Below are positions 20,801 to 29,560 of a DNA stretch of 64,000 nt, in pieces. Position 1 is the stretch's first letter. The number at the start of each line of letters is the position of its first letter. Source of the DNA: Tardiphaga robiniae (GTDB lineage Bacteria > Pseudomonadota > Alphaproteobacteria > Rhizobiales > Xanthobacteraceae); assembly GCF_001618955.1 (NCBI RefSeq), contig NZ_LVYV01000001.1, forward strand, positions 441,501 through 505,500, read 5' to 3'. The notes below the pieces were generated by a model that did not search any database, was not told the origin of the DNA, and was given only the letters and a program-made list of their open reading frames with translations. A program made the position numbers and the translations under genes.

Positions 20801-20984
20801 CCACCAGCACCGGGCCGGCAAGCGACAGCGTCATGGCTGTCGACGACATCAATGTGTTAGCACGGCGCACGCCGGTGCCGCTGCTCCTGTCCGAACCGCT
20901 GCGGCACGCTGCGCTGACGACTAAAAATACTGGGAGCTTCACGAATCGACTCCAGCTCGCAGATCCACGCGAGTGACGTTTCAT
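14865..20984 (-). CDS. Giant autotransporter with glycine-rich head and PATR repeats
   Basis: A type Va autotransporter of about 2039 residues. The N-terminus is a long signal region ending VVHAQA near residue 75. A glycine-rich passenger segment (about 76-450) holds GGxGG repeats and a run of 14 or more glycines. A central beta-helical part follows, with about seven autotransporter-associated repeats of the type GTLVLAGTxTYxGGTTI (about 1000-1500). The last 300 residues form the outer-membrane barrel, ending GKGVVRFVW. The start is uncertain: ATG 20984 gives a long basic N-region, ATG 20849 gives a plain signal peptide, and neither has a good ribosome-binding site. Probably an adhesin or biofilm protein. 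The LytTR gene upstream is a likely regulator. Confidence 0.88.
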   Translation of the reverse strand: MKRHSRGSASWSRFVKLPVFLVVSAACRSGSDRSSGTGVRRANTLMSSTAMTLSLAGPVLVVAAIALSQVVHAQASGVGGNGGAHASSNPKAGGIGGVIDPANGGGGGGGGGRNAKNESLKNAYIGDGGKGGSGKHASGGGDGGYGGAPGFQGASLLGGEIFGGNGTAGYRPAHDGGDGTPWFAGSGHDGGSGGGGGGGGNGAIFSGTSVPSNQFIRGGSGGAGGSGATGGNGVLAFDVIPVPGEGGGGGGGGGGGGGGIGLYYAGGVPLTLQPGARVVGGNGGDGGAGGGGGDGANSAIGTYCPGGMPPCVTYGEDGGLGGNGGSGGNGGNGGYGIVVDSAAPLIVGGGAIISGGKGGAGGAGGAGGGGLVGGATGASGSDGNGGAAIAIRNGMVQVAPGGIVQGGDVGADGTAGHGGAGIFARDAGASVIIGGTVIGGLNGNGTRGAPVLFTGGGNRLELHAGAEIIGNIRVAVDTANANVLALGGDQAASFGLAALGGQYAGFTALEKSGSSTWTLSGTPTSFTGDLRANSGTLAFAGGANLTTVNGYVGYDSGANGNVTVSGVGTSWFNTSLFIGYRSNGSLSVAGGGRVTAVTASVGNDASYVASGRVRVDGAGSVLDAQTLKVGAASVGSLTVSNGGMAKARTIQVGASGISGALSIGSEPGAAALAPGVVTGPVEIAQSGTLNFNHTSGDYLFNNLITGNGAINVLSGTTILSGRSVAFTGTTEILSATLGVTGQLGGTVNVDAGGRLTGNGAVGATTVLNGGTLAPDGTGRLTLSGNLSMLAGSAFDFNLGHFSNGATSTTSASVFVNGDVSLHDVTFNISSTGEPAVGYYRMINYTGGSSISGLTIGTTPPISGLFPVTYSIDSSRLHVVDLIASPNGTDVLQRWDDASSGAAGGSGTWNTLNNNWFDLGGVANTQWGSIYGVFNGPGGTVTIDGSQKFYGLQFVGGLYNLVQGTGELRPTALNGSDGIGELRVLSGETATISAPIVGAGGVNKTGGGTLVLAGTSTYAGGTTISGGTLQISSNVNLGAATGGLTFDNGILHTTANIASARNVSLLGIGEIDTDAATALVLTGTVSGTGSLIKAGDGTLILANTNSWTGGMLLEAGTLQLGASGALPNGSDVIVYGGKLDLNGYNTTTHSLIGFGGEIALASAQLTLDQASDTVIASTITGVGGSLVKSGSGTLLLSGTNTYTGGTTVSGGAVAVLADANLGTGTLTLSEGTLLTLADIASARSIVLSGNGTIETLFGTTFSTMGDVSGAGALTKDGWGTLVLAGANSFSGGTTINAGTLQIGNGGTTGTLSGNVTNNGILAFNRSDNFSYNDVISGPGAFIQAGAGVTAFGNDNTYGGGTLVSAGTLQLGIGGTAGSIIGDVINNGTFQIFRSDVYTFGGTITGTGMFRHVGTGTTVLTADNTYSGGTEIAQGILQIGDGGFTGSIIGNVINNGELVAKRDGLLTLAGAISGAGSFTQSGLGITRLDGLNSYTGATDVKAGTLSVNGSIAASSLVSVERGATLGGNGIVGTTQIQDGGMLSPGNSVGQLSVQGNLTFAAASSYMVEVSGLAADRTNVTGTASLNNAGVRISFDPAAYVRERYTILNAAGGIAGRFSPNIVSDEPSSFITTLSYDAQNVYLNVDLKLTGLNINQNNIASSLNAYFGSHGGIPYALGAMAPEDLTQSSGELSTGVQQNTVQAMTQFMGVLTDPFAANRGLAATGTASNAFVSTDRSPTSWRDAYGAITRAPPVAVSFESRWNVWAAGFGGGQATDGNTVVGSHNSSSRIGGIAVGADTWLSPQTLAGFAVAGGGTSFGLSDNLGSGHSDLFQIGGFIRHHQGRAYITTALAYGWQNVTTERLVTIVDADRLRANFTAHAFSARAEAGHRSVLPWLGGVGLTPYAAGQVTNIDLPAYAEALVSGGNDFALSYTGRNVTAMRSELGLRTDKSFALDGTLLTLRGRAAWAHDINRDRVAQASFQSLPGASFIVNGAAMAPDAALTSASAEVMLGIGLSLAATYEGEFSNLTRSHAGKGVVRFVW

Positions 20985-21020
20985 GAGACACGCGATCGCA
21001 TGACGAGTCGCAATCAAAGA

Positions 21021-21050
21021 TCGACGAATCGACCTATAGGTTCGACGAAC
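21021..21050 (-). promoter_or_regulatory. 9-12-9 direct repeat, candidate LytTR regulator site
   Basis: On the minus strand the sequence reads GTTCGTCGA, 12 bases, then ATTCGTCGA: two 9-mers differing only in the first base with a 21-bp period. LytTR-domain activators such as AgrA bind paired 9-bp direct repeats with about 12 bp between. The site lies between the LytTR gene and the autotransporter coding region. Binding by the neighbouring regulator is inferred. Confidence 0.45.
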
Positions 21051-21061
21051 GCCCTGCAGGC

Positions 21062-21100
21062 TTTTCGCGTGTTGAAATGTAGCAACATACAACGCGAAAA
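21062..21100. repeat. Long imperfect inverted repeat upstream of the autotransporter
   Basis: TTTTCGCG, then TTG and ATGT segments, loop AGCA, then the matching ACAT, CAA and CGCGAAAA. Two small bulges interrupt an arm of about 15 paired bases. No T-run follows on the minus strand, so a simple terminator for the LytTR gene is not supported. It may be an operator or a 5'-leader hairpin. Confidence 0.5.
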
Positions 21101-21220
21101 ACACTCAACACACTGACGTCGCTAACGATTTGTTAAGTCGTGATCAGCACGCGATTGATAGCAATCGGCACGCGGAATGTGAGTCGCCAACGTGCTCGCG
21201 TTCATCTCGCTTGGTGTAGT

Positions 21221-22150
21221 TCAAACGCCAAGATGCGCGCGTAATTCAACTCGGCCGGCGCGCGACACCGGCCAATGGTCTTCATAATCATGCAAGCGCA
21301 ATTGCCATGCCCCGCTCGACCGGCGCACGACCTCGCGCACGAACTGATGATTGACGACGGCCGTGCGATGAATACGAACGAACCAGCCCGGCGGGATCAG
21401 GCCCAGCCACTGGGTCAGCGGCCTCGGATCGAGCACCATCGCGCCATCCACCAGCCACACCTCGGTATAGTCTTTGGACGAGCGCAGGCCGACGATTTCT
21501 GTCAGCGGTGTGCCGAGAATGCCATGCGCGCGACGCAGGTAGATCAGTGCGGGATACGCAGCCTGCGAATCTTCACTACCAGAGGTGATCGGCGACCGAC
21601 CATAGCGCGCCGCCGCGATGAGATCGGCACAACGAAACAGATCAGCGATTTCATCCGACCATCGGCGCGATGCCGCGACCGCATCGAAACCGATGCAAGC
21701 GACGAGCTTACCGTCATGAAATACCGGCACGCTGAGTACGCTTTTGTTGTTCTGCCGGATAAACTCAGCGCGCAACGCACCGGCGCTGCGCGGCAGTGCC
21801 TCGATGTCATTGACCATCACAGCCTGCCCTAGGACCAGCCGTTGATGCAGCCAGCCGATCATAGTCACCGGCACATGCTGCAGATCCTGCACAAAGGATC
21901 CGACCCCACCGCGACTCCACTCGTGGGTGTTACGAAAGCGCAGATGGTCGGCGTCGTATTCGAACATCCATGCGCGATCTGCTTCGGCGTCCACGCCTAT
22001 GACTTGGAGTATCTCGGCAATCGCTGCATCGAGCGGCCGCGTCAGCAGCAGCATCGCCGTGTCAAACACCCAGCCCGATTGCGACGCCGCGACACGATCA
22101 TCGCGACTGACGAATTCCCAAGGCTGGACTAAATCGGATGACAACTGCAA
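21221..22150 (-). CDS. GAF-LytTR transcriptional regulator
   Basis: A 309-residue protein. An N-terminal GAF-like sensor (about residues 35-180, with VMVNDIEALPRSAGALRAEFIRQ and KSVLSVPVFHDGKLVACIGFDA) precedes a C-terminal LytTR DNA-binding domain (about 215-309: GLRSSKDYTEVWLVDG, FVRIHRTAVVNHQFV). It has no receiver domain, so it probably answers to a ligand rather than a kinase. The start given is TTG 22150; ATG 22054 would cut into the N-terminal helix. It lies 236 bp upstream of the giant autotransporter on the same strand, and LytTR proteins often control nearby surface-protein genes. Confidence 0.82.
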   Translation of the reverse strand: MQLSSDLVQPWEFVSRDDRVAASQSGWVFDTAMLLLTRPLDAAIAEILQVIGVDAEADRAWMFEYDADHLRFRNTHEWSRGGVGSFVQDLQHVPVTMIGWLHQRLVLGQAVMVNDIEALPRSAGALRAEFIRQNNKSVLSVPVFHDGKLVACIGFDAVAASRRWSDEIADLFRCADLIAAARYGRSPITSGSEDSQAAYPALIYLRRAHGILGTPLTEIVGLRSSKDYTEVWLVDGAMVLDPRPLTQWLGLIPPGWFVRIHRTAVVNHQFVREVVRRSSGAWQLRLHDYEDHWPVSRAGRVELRAHLGV

Positions 22151-22363
22151 TGCTCGCGGTAGTGATCACAAGACCTACCCAACGATCTTACCTTCGGCAA
22201 CGTGTCAATCCCTGCAGCATGACGACTATTCCATCGCGGCACCCGGGCATCCACATCGTGCGATCCGCCGCGATCTTGGGCAGTGTCCGGCGCCACAACC
22301 AGCATTGCAGCGTCCGCTTTTAGCGATACATTGAAGCAAAGGGCATTCGGAGACTGCCGGATC

Positions 22364-23197
22364 ATGCTGCGATTTCTGCCTGTCGTCCTCGGCACCCTGA
22401 CTTGTTGGGCAATGAGTTGGGTTGTTACCCCAGTACTCGCGCAAAACTCCCCGCGCGGCAGTGAGTGTCTAGCAATGGCCACACGGCCACCACTCGCGGT
22501 TCCGGTCAGCTTGCGCCGGACTGCGGCGAAGGCCGATGAGGTCGCCATCACCTATGCCGGACACTCCACCTACTACATCGACACGCCCGGCGGCGTGACC
22601 ATCGCCACCGACTATAACGGCGTCTACAAGCTCGATCGCATCCCGGATGTGGTGACGATGAACCGGGCGCACAGCACCCACTACACGCTGTACCCCGACC
22701 CGCGCATCAAGACGGTTTTGCATGGGTGGGGCGAGAGTGGACAGCCGGCGCAGATCCATGAGCGCATCGGCGACGTGCTGATCCGCAACGTCACGACGGA
22801 CATCCGCCGATACTATGGCGATGACGCGGGCGGTGAGATGGTGAAGGACGGCAATTCGATCTTCATCTTCGAGGTTGCCGGCCTGTGCATCGGCCATCTC
22901 GGCCATCTGCATCACAAGCTCGACGAAAGCCACTTCGCCGCGATCGGCCGCCTCGACATCGTGATGGTGCCGATCGATGGCAGCTACACAATGTCTCTCG
23001 ACGGCGTATCCGAGATCACCAAGCGGCTACGCGCCTCGGTGGTGCTGCCCATGCATCGCTTCATGACGCCGCTGAGCGACTTCATGGCAATGATCGGGAA
23101 ACAGTTCGAGATCGACCAACGCAGCGCCCAAACGCTGACAATATCACTCAATGCGCTGCCCAAGGCACCGACGGTAATTATTCTCAACGGGGTTTGA
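22364..23197 (+). CDS. Secreted metallo-beta-lactamase-fold protein with a degenerate metal motif
   Basis: A 277-residue protein with a signal peptide (LTCWAMSWVVTPVLA). The body resembles UlaG-type MBL-fold hydrolases: ITYAGHSTYYIDTPGG, IATDYNGVYK, GDVLIRNV, VAGLCIGHLGHLHHKL and VVLPMHRFM. The usual HxHxDH metal motif is replaced by NRAHSTHYT, so metal binding and catalysis may be changed or lost. Start ATG 22364 with GGAGA about 11 nt upstream. It is likely periplasmic. Substrate unknown; the neighbours give no clue. Confidence 0.75.
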   Translation: MLRFLPVVLGTLTCWAMSWVVTPVLAQNSPRGSECLAMATRPPLAVPVSLRRTAAKADEVAITYAGHSTYYIDTPGGVTIATDYNGVYKLDRIPDVVTMNRAHSTHYTLYPDPRIKTVLHGWGESGQPAQIHERIGDVLIRNVTTDIRRYYGDDAGGEMVKDGNSIFIFEVAGLCIGHLGHLHHKLDESHFAAIGRLDIVMVPIDGSYTMSLDGVSEITKRLRASVVLPMHRFMTPLSDFMAMIGKQFEIDQRSAQTLTISLNALPKAPTVIILNGV

Positions 23198-23233
23198 CGG
23201 CCGGCCGAGGCAGAGTCAGGCGGAACAGAAACG

Positions 23234-23992
23234 TTACACCTCTTCCGCAACCACCATATAGTTCACGTCCATATCGGACGACAGCGTCCAGCGATCGCCG
23301 AGCGGATTGTAGACCACGCCTGATTGTTCGGTGATTTCCAGCTTGTTGCGCGACAGATGATGCGCGAGTTCGTCCGGGGTGACGAACTTGTCCCACTGAT
23401 GCGTGCCGCGCGGCAGCCAGCGCAGCACATATTCGGCGGCGACGATGCCGAGCGCAAAGCTCTTCCAGTTTCGGTTCAGCGTCGAGACCACCATCACGCC
23501 ACCGGGCTTCAGCATCGACGCGCAGCGATCGAGGAATGCGCCGACATCGACGACGTGTTCGACGACTTCCATCGCCAGCACAATGTCGAAGCGCTCACGC
23601 ACGTCCATCTCCTCGACAGTGGTGCAACGATAATCGATCGACAGATGCCCTTTGTCTGCGTGCAACTTGGCGGCGGCGATATTGGTGGCGGAGGGATCGA
23701 TACCGATCACCTGTGCGCCGAGCCGCGTGAACGGCTCACACAGCAAACCAGCCCCGCAACCGATATCGAGCATGCGCAAGCCACTCAGGCAATTGAGACT
23801 ACGAACATTACGATCGAACTTGCGGCAGGCGGCGTCGCGAATATAGGTCAGGCGCAGCGGGTTGATCTTGTGCAGCGGCGCCATCTTGCCGCGCGGATCC
23901 CACCACTCCTCCGACAGCTTCGAGAATTTCGCGACTTCGCTGGCATCGACAGAGGATGCGGAAGCGTCGGAGAAGTTTGCTTGGATGGCCAT
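23234..23992 (-). CDS. ubiG: Ubiquinone biosynthesis O-methyltransferase UbiG
   Basis: A 252-residue SAM-dependent methyltransferase catalysing both O-methylations of ubiquinone synthesis. Hallmarks: EVAKFSKLSEEWWDPRGKM near the N-terminus, motif I MLDIGCGAGLL, IGIDPSATNIAAAK, and the later VMVVSTLNRNWKSF. Length is normal. It follows a PH-domain membrane protein gene by 15 bp on the same strand and is divergent from lysC, an order I associate with Bradyrhizobiaceae. Confidence 0.96.
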   Translation of the reverse strand: MAIQANFSDASASSVDASEVAKFSKLSEEWWDPRGKMAPLHKINPLRLTYIRDAACRKFDRNVRSLNCLSGLRMLDIGCGAGLLCEPFTRLGAQVIGIDPSATNIAAAKLHADKGHLSIDYRCTTVEEMDVRERFDIVLAMEVVEHVVDVGAFLDRCASMLKPGGVMVVSTLNRNWKSFALGIVAAEYVLRWLPRGTHQWDKFVTPDELAHHLSRNKLEITEQSGVVYNPLGDRWTLSSDMDVNYMVVAEEV

Positions 23993-24007
23993 TGTGGAGC
24001 CGTTGTC

Positions 24008-24475
24008 CTATCGCGCTGTGATGTGGCTGCGAAATGCGAGTGGCGACGCGATCATCTTGATGACTTCTTCATCATCACCCATGTTCTCGATGGCGATGTC
24101 ACCATAATTTAAGATGCGTCCCAGAATGCTCTGATTGACGCTGACGCTCGCGACCTTGTCGATACTGATCTCGAAAGTCTTGCGCGTGATGAAGCCTTCC
24201 TTGTGCACGACCCGCAGCGTGGTGACATCCGTCTCGGTCGTCCAGCGCTGGAACCAGCCCCTCATCGACCAGTACAGCGCCGCGAAGGCCACTACGGCCG
24301 ATGATGCCAGGCAGAGCAGAACAAGGGTTTCGTTGACCGCGTAACGCGTCAGGACCAGCAAAGCCGCTGAGACAATCCAGGCCGCGATGGCCGGGGCATA
24401 GACCACCCAGTGCAAGTTGCTGGAATACAGCACCTTCTCGCCCGGCTGCAGGATATCGTCGATATAGCGCCCCAT
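24008..24475 (-). CDS. PH-domain (bPH2) membrane protein
   Basis: A 155-residue protein with two adjacent hydrophobic helices (VVYAPAIAAWIVSAALLVLT and LVLLCLASSAVVAFAALYW), then a bacterial PH-like domain (DUF304/bPH2) with VHKEGFITRKTFEISIDKVASV and SILGRILNYGDIAIE. Members are membrane-anchored proteins of unknown role. It is 15 bp upstream of ubiG and probably cotranscribed with it. Start ATG 24475. Confidence 0.82.
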   Translation of the reverse strand: MGRYIDDILQPGEKVLYSSNLHWVVYAPAIAAWIVSAALLVLTRYAVNETLVLLCLASSAVVAFAALYWSMRGWFQRWTTETDVTTLRVVHKEGFITRKTFEISIDKVASVSVNQSILGRILNYGDIAIENMGDDEEVIKMIASPLAFRSHITAR

Positions 24476-24630
24476 AAACCGTCCAAAATGCCCTGTCTCG
24501 GTGCGTTCTAAGGAACCGGGAACCCGGGTTGCTTGCCCCCACCCTCGCCGCTATGTATACGCGCGTTTTCGCCCGCGTGCTTAGTGCGCGGTATCTTTAC
24601 CCACTGTCGTCAGGGAATGCACCACTCGTC

Positions 24631-25884
24631 ATGGGCCGGCTCGTAATGAAATTCGGCGGTACGTCCGTCGCCAACATCGACCGCATCCGCAACGTCGCGC
24701 AGCACGTCAAACGCGAGGTCGATGCCGGTCATGAGGTCGCGGTCGTGGTGTCGGCGATGTCGGGCAAAACCAACGAACTGGTGGCCTGGTGCACCGAAGT
24801 GTCGCCGATGCATGACGCCCGGGAATACGACGCCATCGTCGCGTCCGGTGAGCTCGTAACCGCCGGCCTGCTGGCGATCGCGCTGCAAACCATCGGCATC
24901 CAGGCCCGCTCCTGGCAGGGCTGGCAGATCCCGATCAAGACGTCGGACGCCCATGCCTCGGCCCGGATCGACGAGATCGACGGCGACAAGCTCATCAAGC
25001 GCTTCAAGGAGCGCAAGGAAGTGGCCGTCATCGCCGGATTCCAGGGCATCCATGAGCCGACCGGGCGCGTGACCACGCTGGGCCGCGGCGGTTCGGACAC
25101 CTCGGCGGTGGCCATCGCCGCCGCCGTCAAGGCCGACCGCTGCGACATCTATACCGACGTGGACGGCGTCTACACCACCGATCCGCGCGTCGTGCCGAAG
25201 GCACAACGCATGAACAAGGTGGCGTTCGAGGAAATGCTGGAACTGGCGTCGCAGGGCGCCAAGGTGCTGCAGGTCCGCTCCGTGGAACTCGGCATGACCC
25301 ACAACATGCCGATTTTCGTGCGTTCAAGTTTCGACAAACCCGAAGACATCGACCCGCACGGCACCCCGCCGGGCACGCTGATCTGCAGCGAGGAGGAAAT
25401 CATGGAAAGCCACGTCGTCACCGGAATCGCCTTTTCCAAGGACGAGGCCCAGATTTCCGTCCGCCAGATCGAGGACAAGCCGGGCGTCGCTGCCTCGATC
25501 TTCGTGCCGCTTGCCGAAGCCAATATCAACGTCGACATGATCGTTCAGAACGTCTCGGAAGACGGCAAGACCACCGACCTGACCTTCACGGTTCCGGCCA
25601 CGGACTATGCCCGCGCCAAGGAGACCATCACGGCGGCCAAAGCGAAGATCGGCTATGCCCGCATCGACAGCGCAACCGATGTCGCCAAGGTCTCGGTGAT
25701 TGGATCGGGCATGCGCAGCCATGCCGGCGTCGCCGCGCAGGCCTTCGCCGCCCTTTCCGAGCGCCAGATCAATATTCGGGCAATCACCACGTCCGAGATC
25801 AAGTTCTCGGTCCTGATCGATACAGCCTATACGGAACTGGCGGTTCGCACCCTGCACACGCTGTATGGCCTCGACAAAGCGTAG
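24631..25884 (+). CDS. lysC: Aspartate kinase
   Basis: A 417-residue aspartokinase, the first step toward lysine, threonine and methionine. The N-terminal kinase has [17 protein letters not shown], the [16 protein letters not shown] substrate loop and [16 protein letters not shown]. Two C-terminal ACT domains (about residues 270-335 and 350-415) are the allosteric lysine/threonine sites; [17 protein letters not shown] and [16 protein letters not shown] are visible. The frame is open upstream to 24529, but ATG 24631 ([10 protein letters not shown]) gives the family N-terminus; ATG 24646 is also possible. Confidence 0.96.
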   Translation: MGRLVMKFGGTSVANIDRIRNVAQHVKREVDAGHEVAVVVSAMSGKTNELVAWCTEVSPMHDAREYDAIVASGELVTAGLLAIALQTIGIQARSWQGWQIPIKTSDAHASARIDEIDGDKLIKRFKERKEVAVIAGFQGIHEPTGRVTTLGRGGSDTSAVAIAAAVKADRCDIYTDVDGVYTTDPRVVPKAQRMNKVAFEEMLELASQGAKVLQVRSVELGMTHNMPIFVRSSFDKPEDIDPHGTPPGTLICSEEEIMESHVVTGIAFSKDEAQISVRQIEDKPGVAASIFVPLAEANINVDMIVQNVSEDGKTTDLTFTVPATDYARAKETITAAKAKIGYARIDSATDVAKVSVIGSGMRSHAGVAAQAFAALSERQINIRAITTSEIKFSVLIDTAYTELAVRTLHTLYGLDKA

Positions 25885-25944
25885 AAAATTTTTCCTGAAA
25901 CATCCGTTATTTTGATGTGAACGGTGTGTTTCTTGTCTGGCAGG

Positions 25945-25962
25945 TGTTTTGCTTGGCAAAAC
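25945..25962. other. Small hairpin between lysC and ptsP
   Basis: GTTTTGC - TTG - GCAAAAC (7-bp perfect stem, 25946-25962) in the 266-bp gap between lysC and ptsP. No T-run follows, so it may be a processing or pause structure. No gene is seen in this gap. Confidence 0.35.
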
Positions 25963-26150
25963 AAGCCTCAATTCGCTATACGGCCTGCATGGGCAGCCGT
26001 TGCGGCTGAGGGCGCCGTTTCGGACAATCTGATACGGTTCTGTCGCTGTGCCTCTTGTTGCGCGGCGGTGCAAATTCTATTGTTTTCTGAGGCTTAGCGT
26101 CGGCGCACGGCTTTTGTCAGGTGTCGGCCTCGTGGGGAGGGTGTCGGCAC

Positions 26151-28418
26151 ATGCGGAGCGCGTCGGGTGGCCCCCGAGTCTTGCTGAGACGGCTCCGCGA
26201 AGTGATGGCGGAGCAGGTCAGCGCTCAGGAACGCCTCGACAAGATCGTGGTGCTGATCGCCGCCAATATGGTGGCGGAAGTTTGCTCGACATACGTGCTG
26301 CGCATCGACAATACACTCGAGCTCTACGCCACCGAAGGCCTCAACCGCGACGCCGTCCACCAGACCGTGCTGAGCTCCCATGAGGGCCTGGTCGGTCTGG
26401 TCGCCTCTGAAGCCACACCGCTCAATCTCAACGACGCCCAGAGCCATCCGGCCTTCTCGTTCCGCCCGGAGACCGGCGAAGAAATCTATCACTCGTTCCT
26501 CGGCGTGCCGATCCTGCGCGCCGGCAATACGCTTGGCGTGCTGGTGGTGCAGAACCGCGCCAAGCGCACTTATGTCGAGGAAGAAGTCGAGGCGCTGCAA
26601 ACCACCGCCATGGTGCTCGCCGAGATGATCGCCTCCGGCGAGCTATCGGCGCTGGCGCAGCCGGGCGCCGAGCCCGCTGCGCGGCATTCCCTGCACAAGA
26701 CCGGCGCTATCCTTTCCGATGGTATCGCGCTCGGACATGTAGTGCTGCACGAGCCGCGCGTCGTCATCACCAATTACATCGCCGAAGACTTGCCGAAGGA
26801 AATCAAACGGCTGGACACCGCGCTGACCAAGCTGCGCTCGGACCTCGACCGCATGCTGGAACGCGGCGACGTCGCCGACGGCGGCGAGCATCGCGATGTG
26901 CTCGAAGCCTATCGCATGTTCGCCAATGACCACGGCTGGTCGCACAAGCTGCACGAAGCCGTTGCCACCGGCCTCACCGCCGAAGCCGCCGTCGAACGCG
27001 TGCAGTCAGATACACGTGCGCGGATGCTGCGTTCCACCGATCCCTATCTGCGCGACCGGTTGCACGATCTTGAAGATCTCGGCCACCGCCTGATGCGGCA
27101 GCTGGTCGGCCAGGATCACGCGCCGTCGCGCGAGCAGATGCCGGACAATGCGATCCTGATCGCACGCGCGATGGGCCCGGCTGCACTGCTGGATTACGAC
27201 CGCAAGAAATTGCGCGGGTTGGTGCTCGAAGAAGGTACCGCGAATTCGCACGTCTCCATCGTGGCGCGCGCGCTCGGCATTCCCGCCATCGGGGAAGTCG
27301 CCAACGCGCCGGGCATTGCCGATCCCGGCGACGCCGTCATCGTCGATGGCACCTCGGGCTCGATCTATATTCGGCCCTCCGCCGAGATCGAATCCGCCTA
27401 TGCTGAACGCGTGCGGTTCCGCGCGCGGCGACAGGCGCAGTATTCAGCGTTGCGTGATCGGCCCTGCGTCACCAAGGACGGCCAGAAGGTCGACCTGCTG
27501 ATCAATGCCGGTCTGATCATCGACCTGCCGCATATCGACGATACCGGCTCGGCGGGCATCGGCCTGTTCCGCACCGAACTGCAATTCATGGTCGGGGAAA
27601 GCCTGCCCCGCTCCAGCGATCAGCTGGCGCTGTATCGTGCGGTGCTCGATGCTGCCGGCCCCAAGCCGGTGACGTTCCGCACCCTCGATATCGGCGGAGA
27701 CAAGGCGCTCCCTTACATGGAGACCATCGTCGAGGAGAACCCGGCGCTGGGCTGGCGCGCGATCCGTCTTGGCCTCGATCGGCCTGGCCTGCTACGCGGC
27801 CAGATCCGCGCACTACTGCGTGCAGGCGGTGGGCGTGCGCTGCGCATCATGTTCCCGATGATTTCGGAAGTGGCCGAATTCGATCAGGCCAAGGCGATCA
27901 TCGAGCGTGAGCTGACCTATCTGCGCCAGCATGGCCATGCGCTGCCAGAGCGGATCGATGTTGGCACCATGATCGAGGTGCCTGCGCTGGTCTATCAGCT
28001 CGACGAACTCCTGAAAAAGGTCGACTTCGTCTCGGTCGGCTCCAACGACCTGTTCCAGTTCCTGTTCGCTGTCGACCGCGGCAATGCCAAGGTGTCGGAA
28101 CGCTTCGATACGCTGTCGGCGCCGATCCTGCGCGTACTGCGTGAGATCGTGCAAAAGGGCGACGCCGCCAAACGTCACGTCTCGCTGTGCGGCGAGATGG
28201 CCTCGCAGCCGATCGGCGCGCTGGCACTGATTGGCATGGGCTATCGCTCGCTGTCGCTGTCGGCCACCGCACACGGTCCCGTGAAGGCAATGATTCTCGA
28301 CCTCGATGCCAAAAAGGCCGAGGCGCTGATGACACAACTGCTCGACGCCCCCTCGGGCAGCGTCTCGATCCGGCAGAAGCTCACCGAATTCGCTGAGGCC
28401 GAGGGACTGTCGTTGTAG
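26151..28418 (+). CDS. ptsP: PTS-Ntr enzyme I (phosphoenolpyruvate-protein phosphotransferase)
   Basis: A 755-residue EI-Ntr that moves phosphate from PEP to NPr (PtsO) and on to EIIA-Ntr, a nitrogen and potassium signalling relay. An N-terminal GAF domain (residues about 10-150) precedes the EI core; the phospho-histidine lies in [15 protein letters not shown] near residue 367. The PEP-binding C-terminal barrel shows [39 protein letters not shown] and LCGEMA. Start ATG 26151 with GGGGAGG 11 nt upstream. It lies downstream of lysC and is followed by prfA, a Bradyrhizobium-type order. Confidence 0.96.
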   Translation: MRSASGGPRVLLRRLREVMAEQVSAQERLDKIVVLIAANMVAEVCSTYVLRIDNTLELYATEGLNRDAVHQTVLSSHEGLVGLVASEATPLNLNDAQSHPAFSFRPETGEEIYHSFLGVPILRAGNTLGVLVVQNRAKRTYVEEEVEALQTTAMVLAEMIASGELSALAQPGAEPAARHSLHKTGAILSDGIALGHVVLHEPRVVITNYIAEDLPKEIKRLDTALTKLRSDLDRMLERGDVADGGEHRDVLEAYRMFANDHGWSHKLHEAVATGLTAEAAVERVQSDTRARMLRSTDPYLRDRLHDLEDLGHRLMRQLVGQDHAPSREQMPDNAILIARAMGPAALLDYDRKKLRGLVLEEGTANSHVSIVARALGIPAIGEVANAPGIADPGDAVIVDGTSGSIYIRPSAEIESAYAERVRFRARRQAQYSALRDRPCVTKDGQKVDLLINAGLIIDLPHIDDTGSAGIGLFRTELQFMVGESLPRSSDQLALYRAVLDAAGPKPVTFRTLDIGGDKALPYMETIVEENPALGWRAIRLGLDRPGLLRGQIRALLRAGGGRALRIMFPMISEVAEFDQAKAIIERELTYLRQHGHALPERIDVGTMIEVPALVYQLDELLKKVDFVSVGSNDLFQFLFAVDRGNAKVSERFDTLSAPILRVLREIVQKGDAAKRHVSLCGEMASQPIGALALIGMGYRSLSLSATAHGPVKAMILDLDAKKAEALMTQLLDAPSGSVSIRQKLTEFAEAEGLSL

Positions 28419-28474
28419 CGAGGCTCTGCCCGTACGACGCGCTTTCCCCTTTCCGCGATCTCCGAGATTCCACG

Positions 28475-29560
28475 ATGTCCCTGCTACCCGAAACCAAACT
28501 CGACGTGCTCCTCGCACATCACGCCTCGCTCGAGGCACAGCTGATGGGTCAGGTCAGCGCCGAGAATTATGTGAAGATGACGCGCGAGCTCTCCGAGCTC
28601 AATCCGCTGATCGACGCGGTGAAGACCTATCGCGGTGCGCTTGCAGAGATCAAAGATATCGATGCGATGATCGCCGACACTTCGACCGATGCGGAGATGC
28701 GCGAGATGGCGCAGGCCGAGCGCCCGGCGCTGGAAGAACGCATCGAGGCGCTGGCGCAGGAAATCCGCGTGGCGCTGTTGCCGAAGGATGCGATGGACGA
28801 GCGCAACGTAGTGCTGGAAATCCGTGCCGGCACCGGCGGCGACGAGGCTTCACTCTTTGCCGGCGACCTGTACCGGATGTATGAGCGTTTTGCGGCACTG
28901 GCCGGTTGGAAGGTCGAGGTGATTTCGGCGTCCGAAGGCACCATGGGTGGCTACAAGGAAATCATCGCCGAGGTAAAGGGCCGCGGTGCTTTCGCCAAGT
29001 TGAAATTCGAATCCGGTGTACACCGCGTGCAGCGCGTGCCCGATACGGAAACTCAGGGGCGCATTCACACGTCGGCGGCAACGGTCGCTGTCATGCCCGA
29101 AGTCGAAGAAGTGGATATCGACATCAAGCAGGACGACCTGCGCATCGACACGATGCGCGCCCAGGGCGCCGGCGGCCAGCACGTCAACAAGACCGAATCA
29201 GCGATCCGCATCACGCATATCCCGACCGGCATCGTGGTGATGATGCAGGACAGCCGCTCGCAACATAAGAACCGGGCTTCGGCGATGAACATCCTGCGCT
29301 CGCGCATCTATGACGCCGAGCAGCAGCGTATCGATTCCGCCCGCTCGGCCGAGCGCAAGGAGAAGGTCGGCTCCGGTGACCGCTCGGAGCGCATCCGCAC
29401 CTATAATTTCCCGCAGGGCCGCGTCACCGACCACCGCATCAATCTCACGCTCTACAAGCTGCCGCAGGTGATTGCCGGCGAAGCGTTGGGCGAACTGGTC
29501 GATGCGCTGACGACAGAGCATCAGGCTGCACAACTCGCTGCCCAGGGCGACGCGGCGTGA
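28475..29560 (+). CDS. prfA: Peptide chain release factor 1
   Basis: A 361-residue class I release factor reading UAA and UAG. The peptidyl-hydrolase loop [15 protein letters not shown] lies near residue 232, with the coiled N-terminal domain and a segment around [17 protein letters not shown] before it. Normal length. Its stop overlaps the GTG of prmC (GTGA), so the factor is translated together with the enzyme that methylates its GGQ glutamine. Confidence 0.98.
   Translation: MSLLPETKLDVLLAHHASLEAQLMGQVSAENYVKMTRELSELNPLIDAVKTYRGALAEIKDIDAMIADTSTDAEMREMAQAERPALEERIEALAQEIRVALLPKDAMDERNVVLEIRAGTGGDEASLFAGDLYRMYERFAALAGWKVEVISASEGTMGGYKEIIAEVKGRGAFAKLKFESGVHRVQRVPDTETQGRIHTSAATVAVMPEVEEVDIDIKQDDLRIDTMRAQGAGGQHVNKTESAIRITHIPTGIVVMMQDSRSQHKNRASAMNILRSRIYDAEQQRIDSARSAERKEKVGSGDRSERIRTYNFPQGRVTDHRINLTLYKLPQVIAGEALGELVDALTTEHQAAQLAAQGDAA

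Noticed and set aside
20985-21104. GTG start at 21104 for the autotransporter
   Set aside because: The added 40 residues are unlike a signal region and would run through the inverted repeat and the direct repeat.
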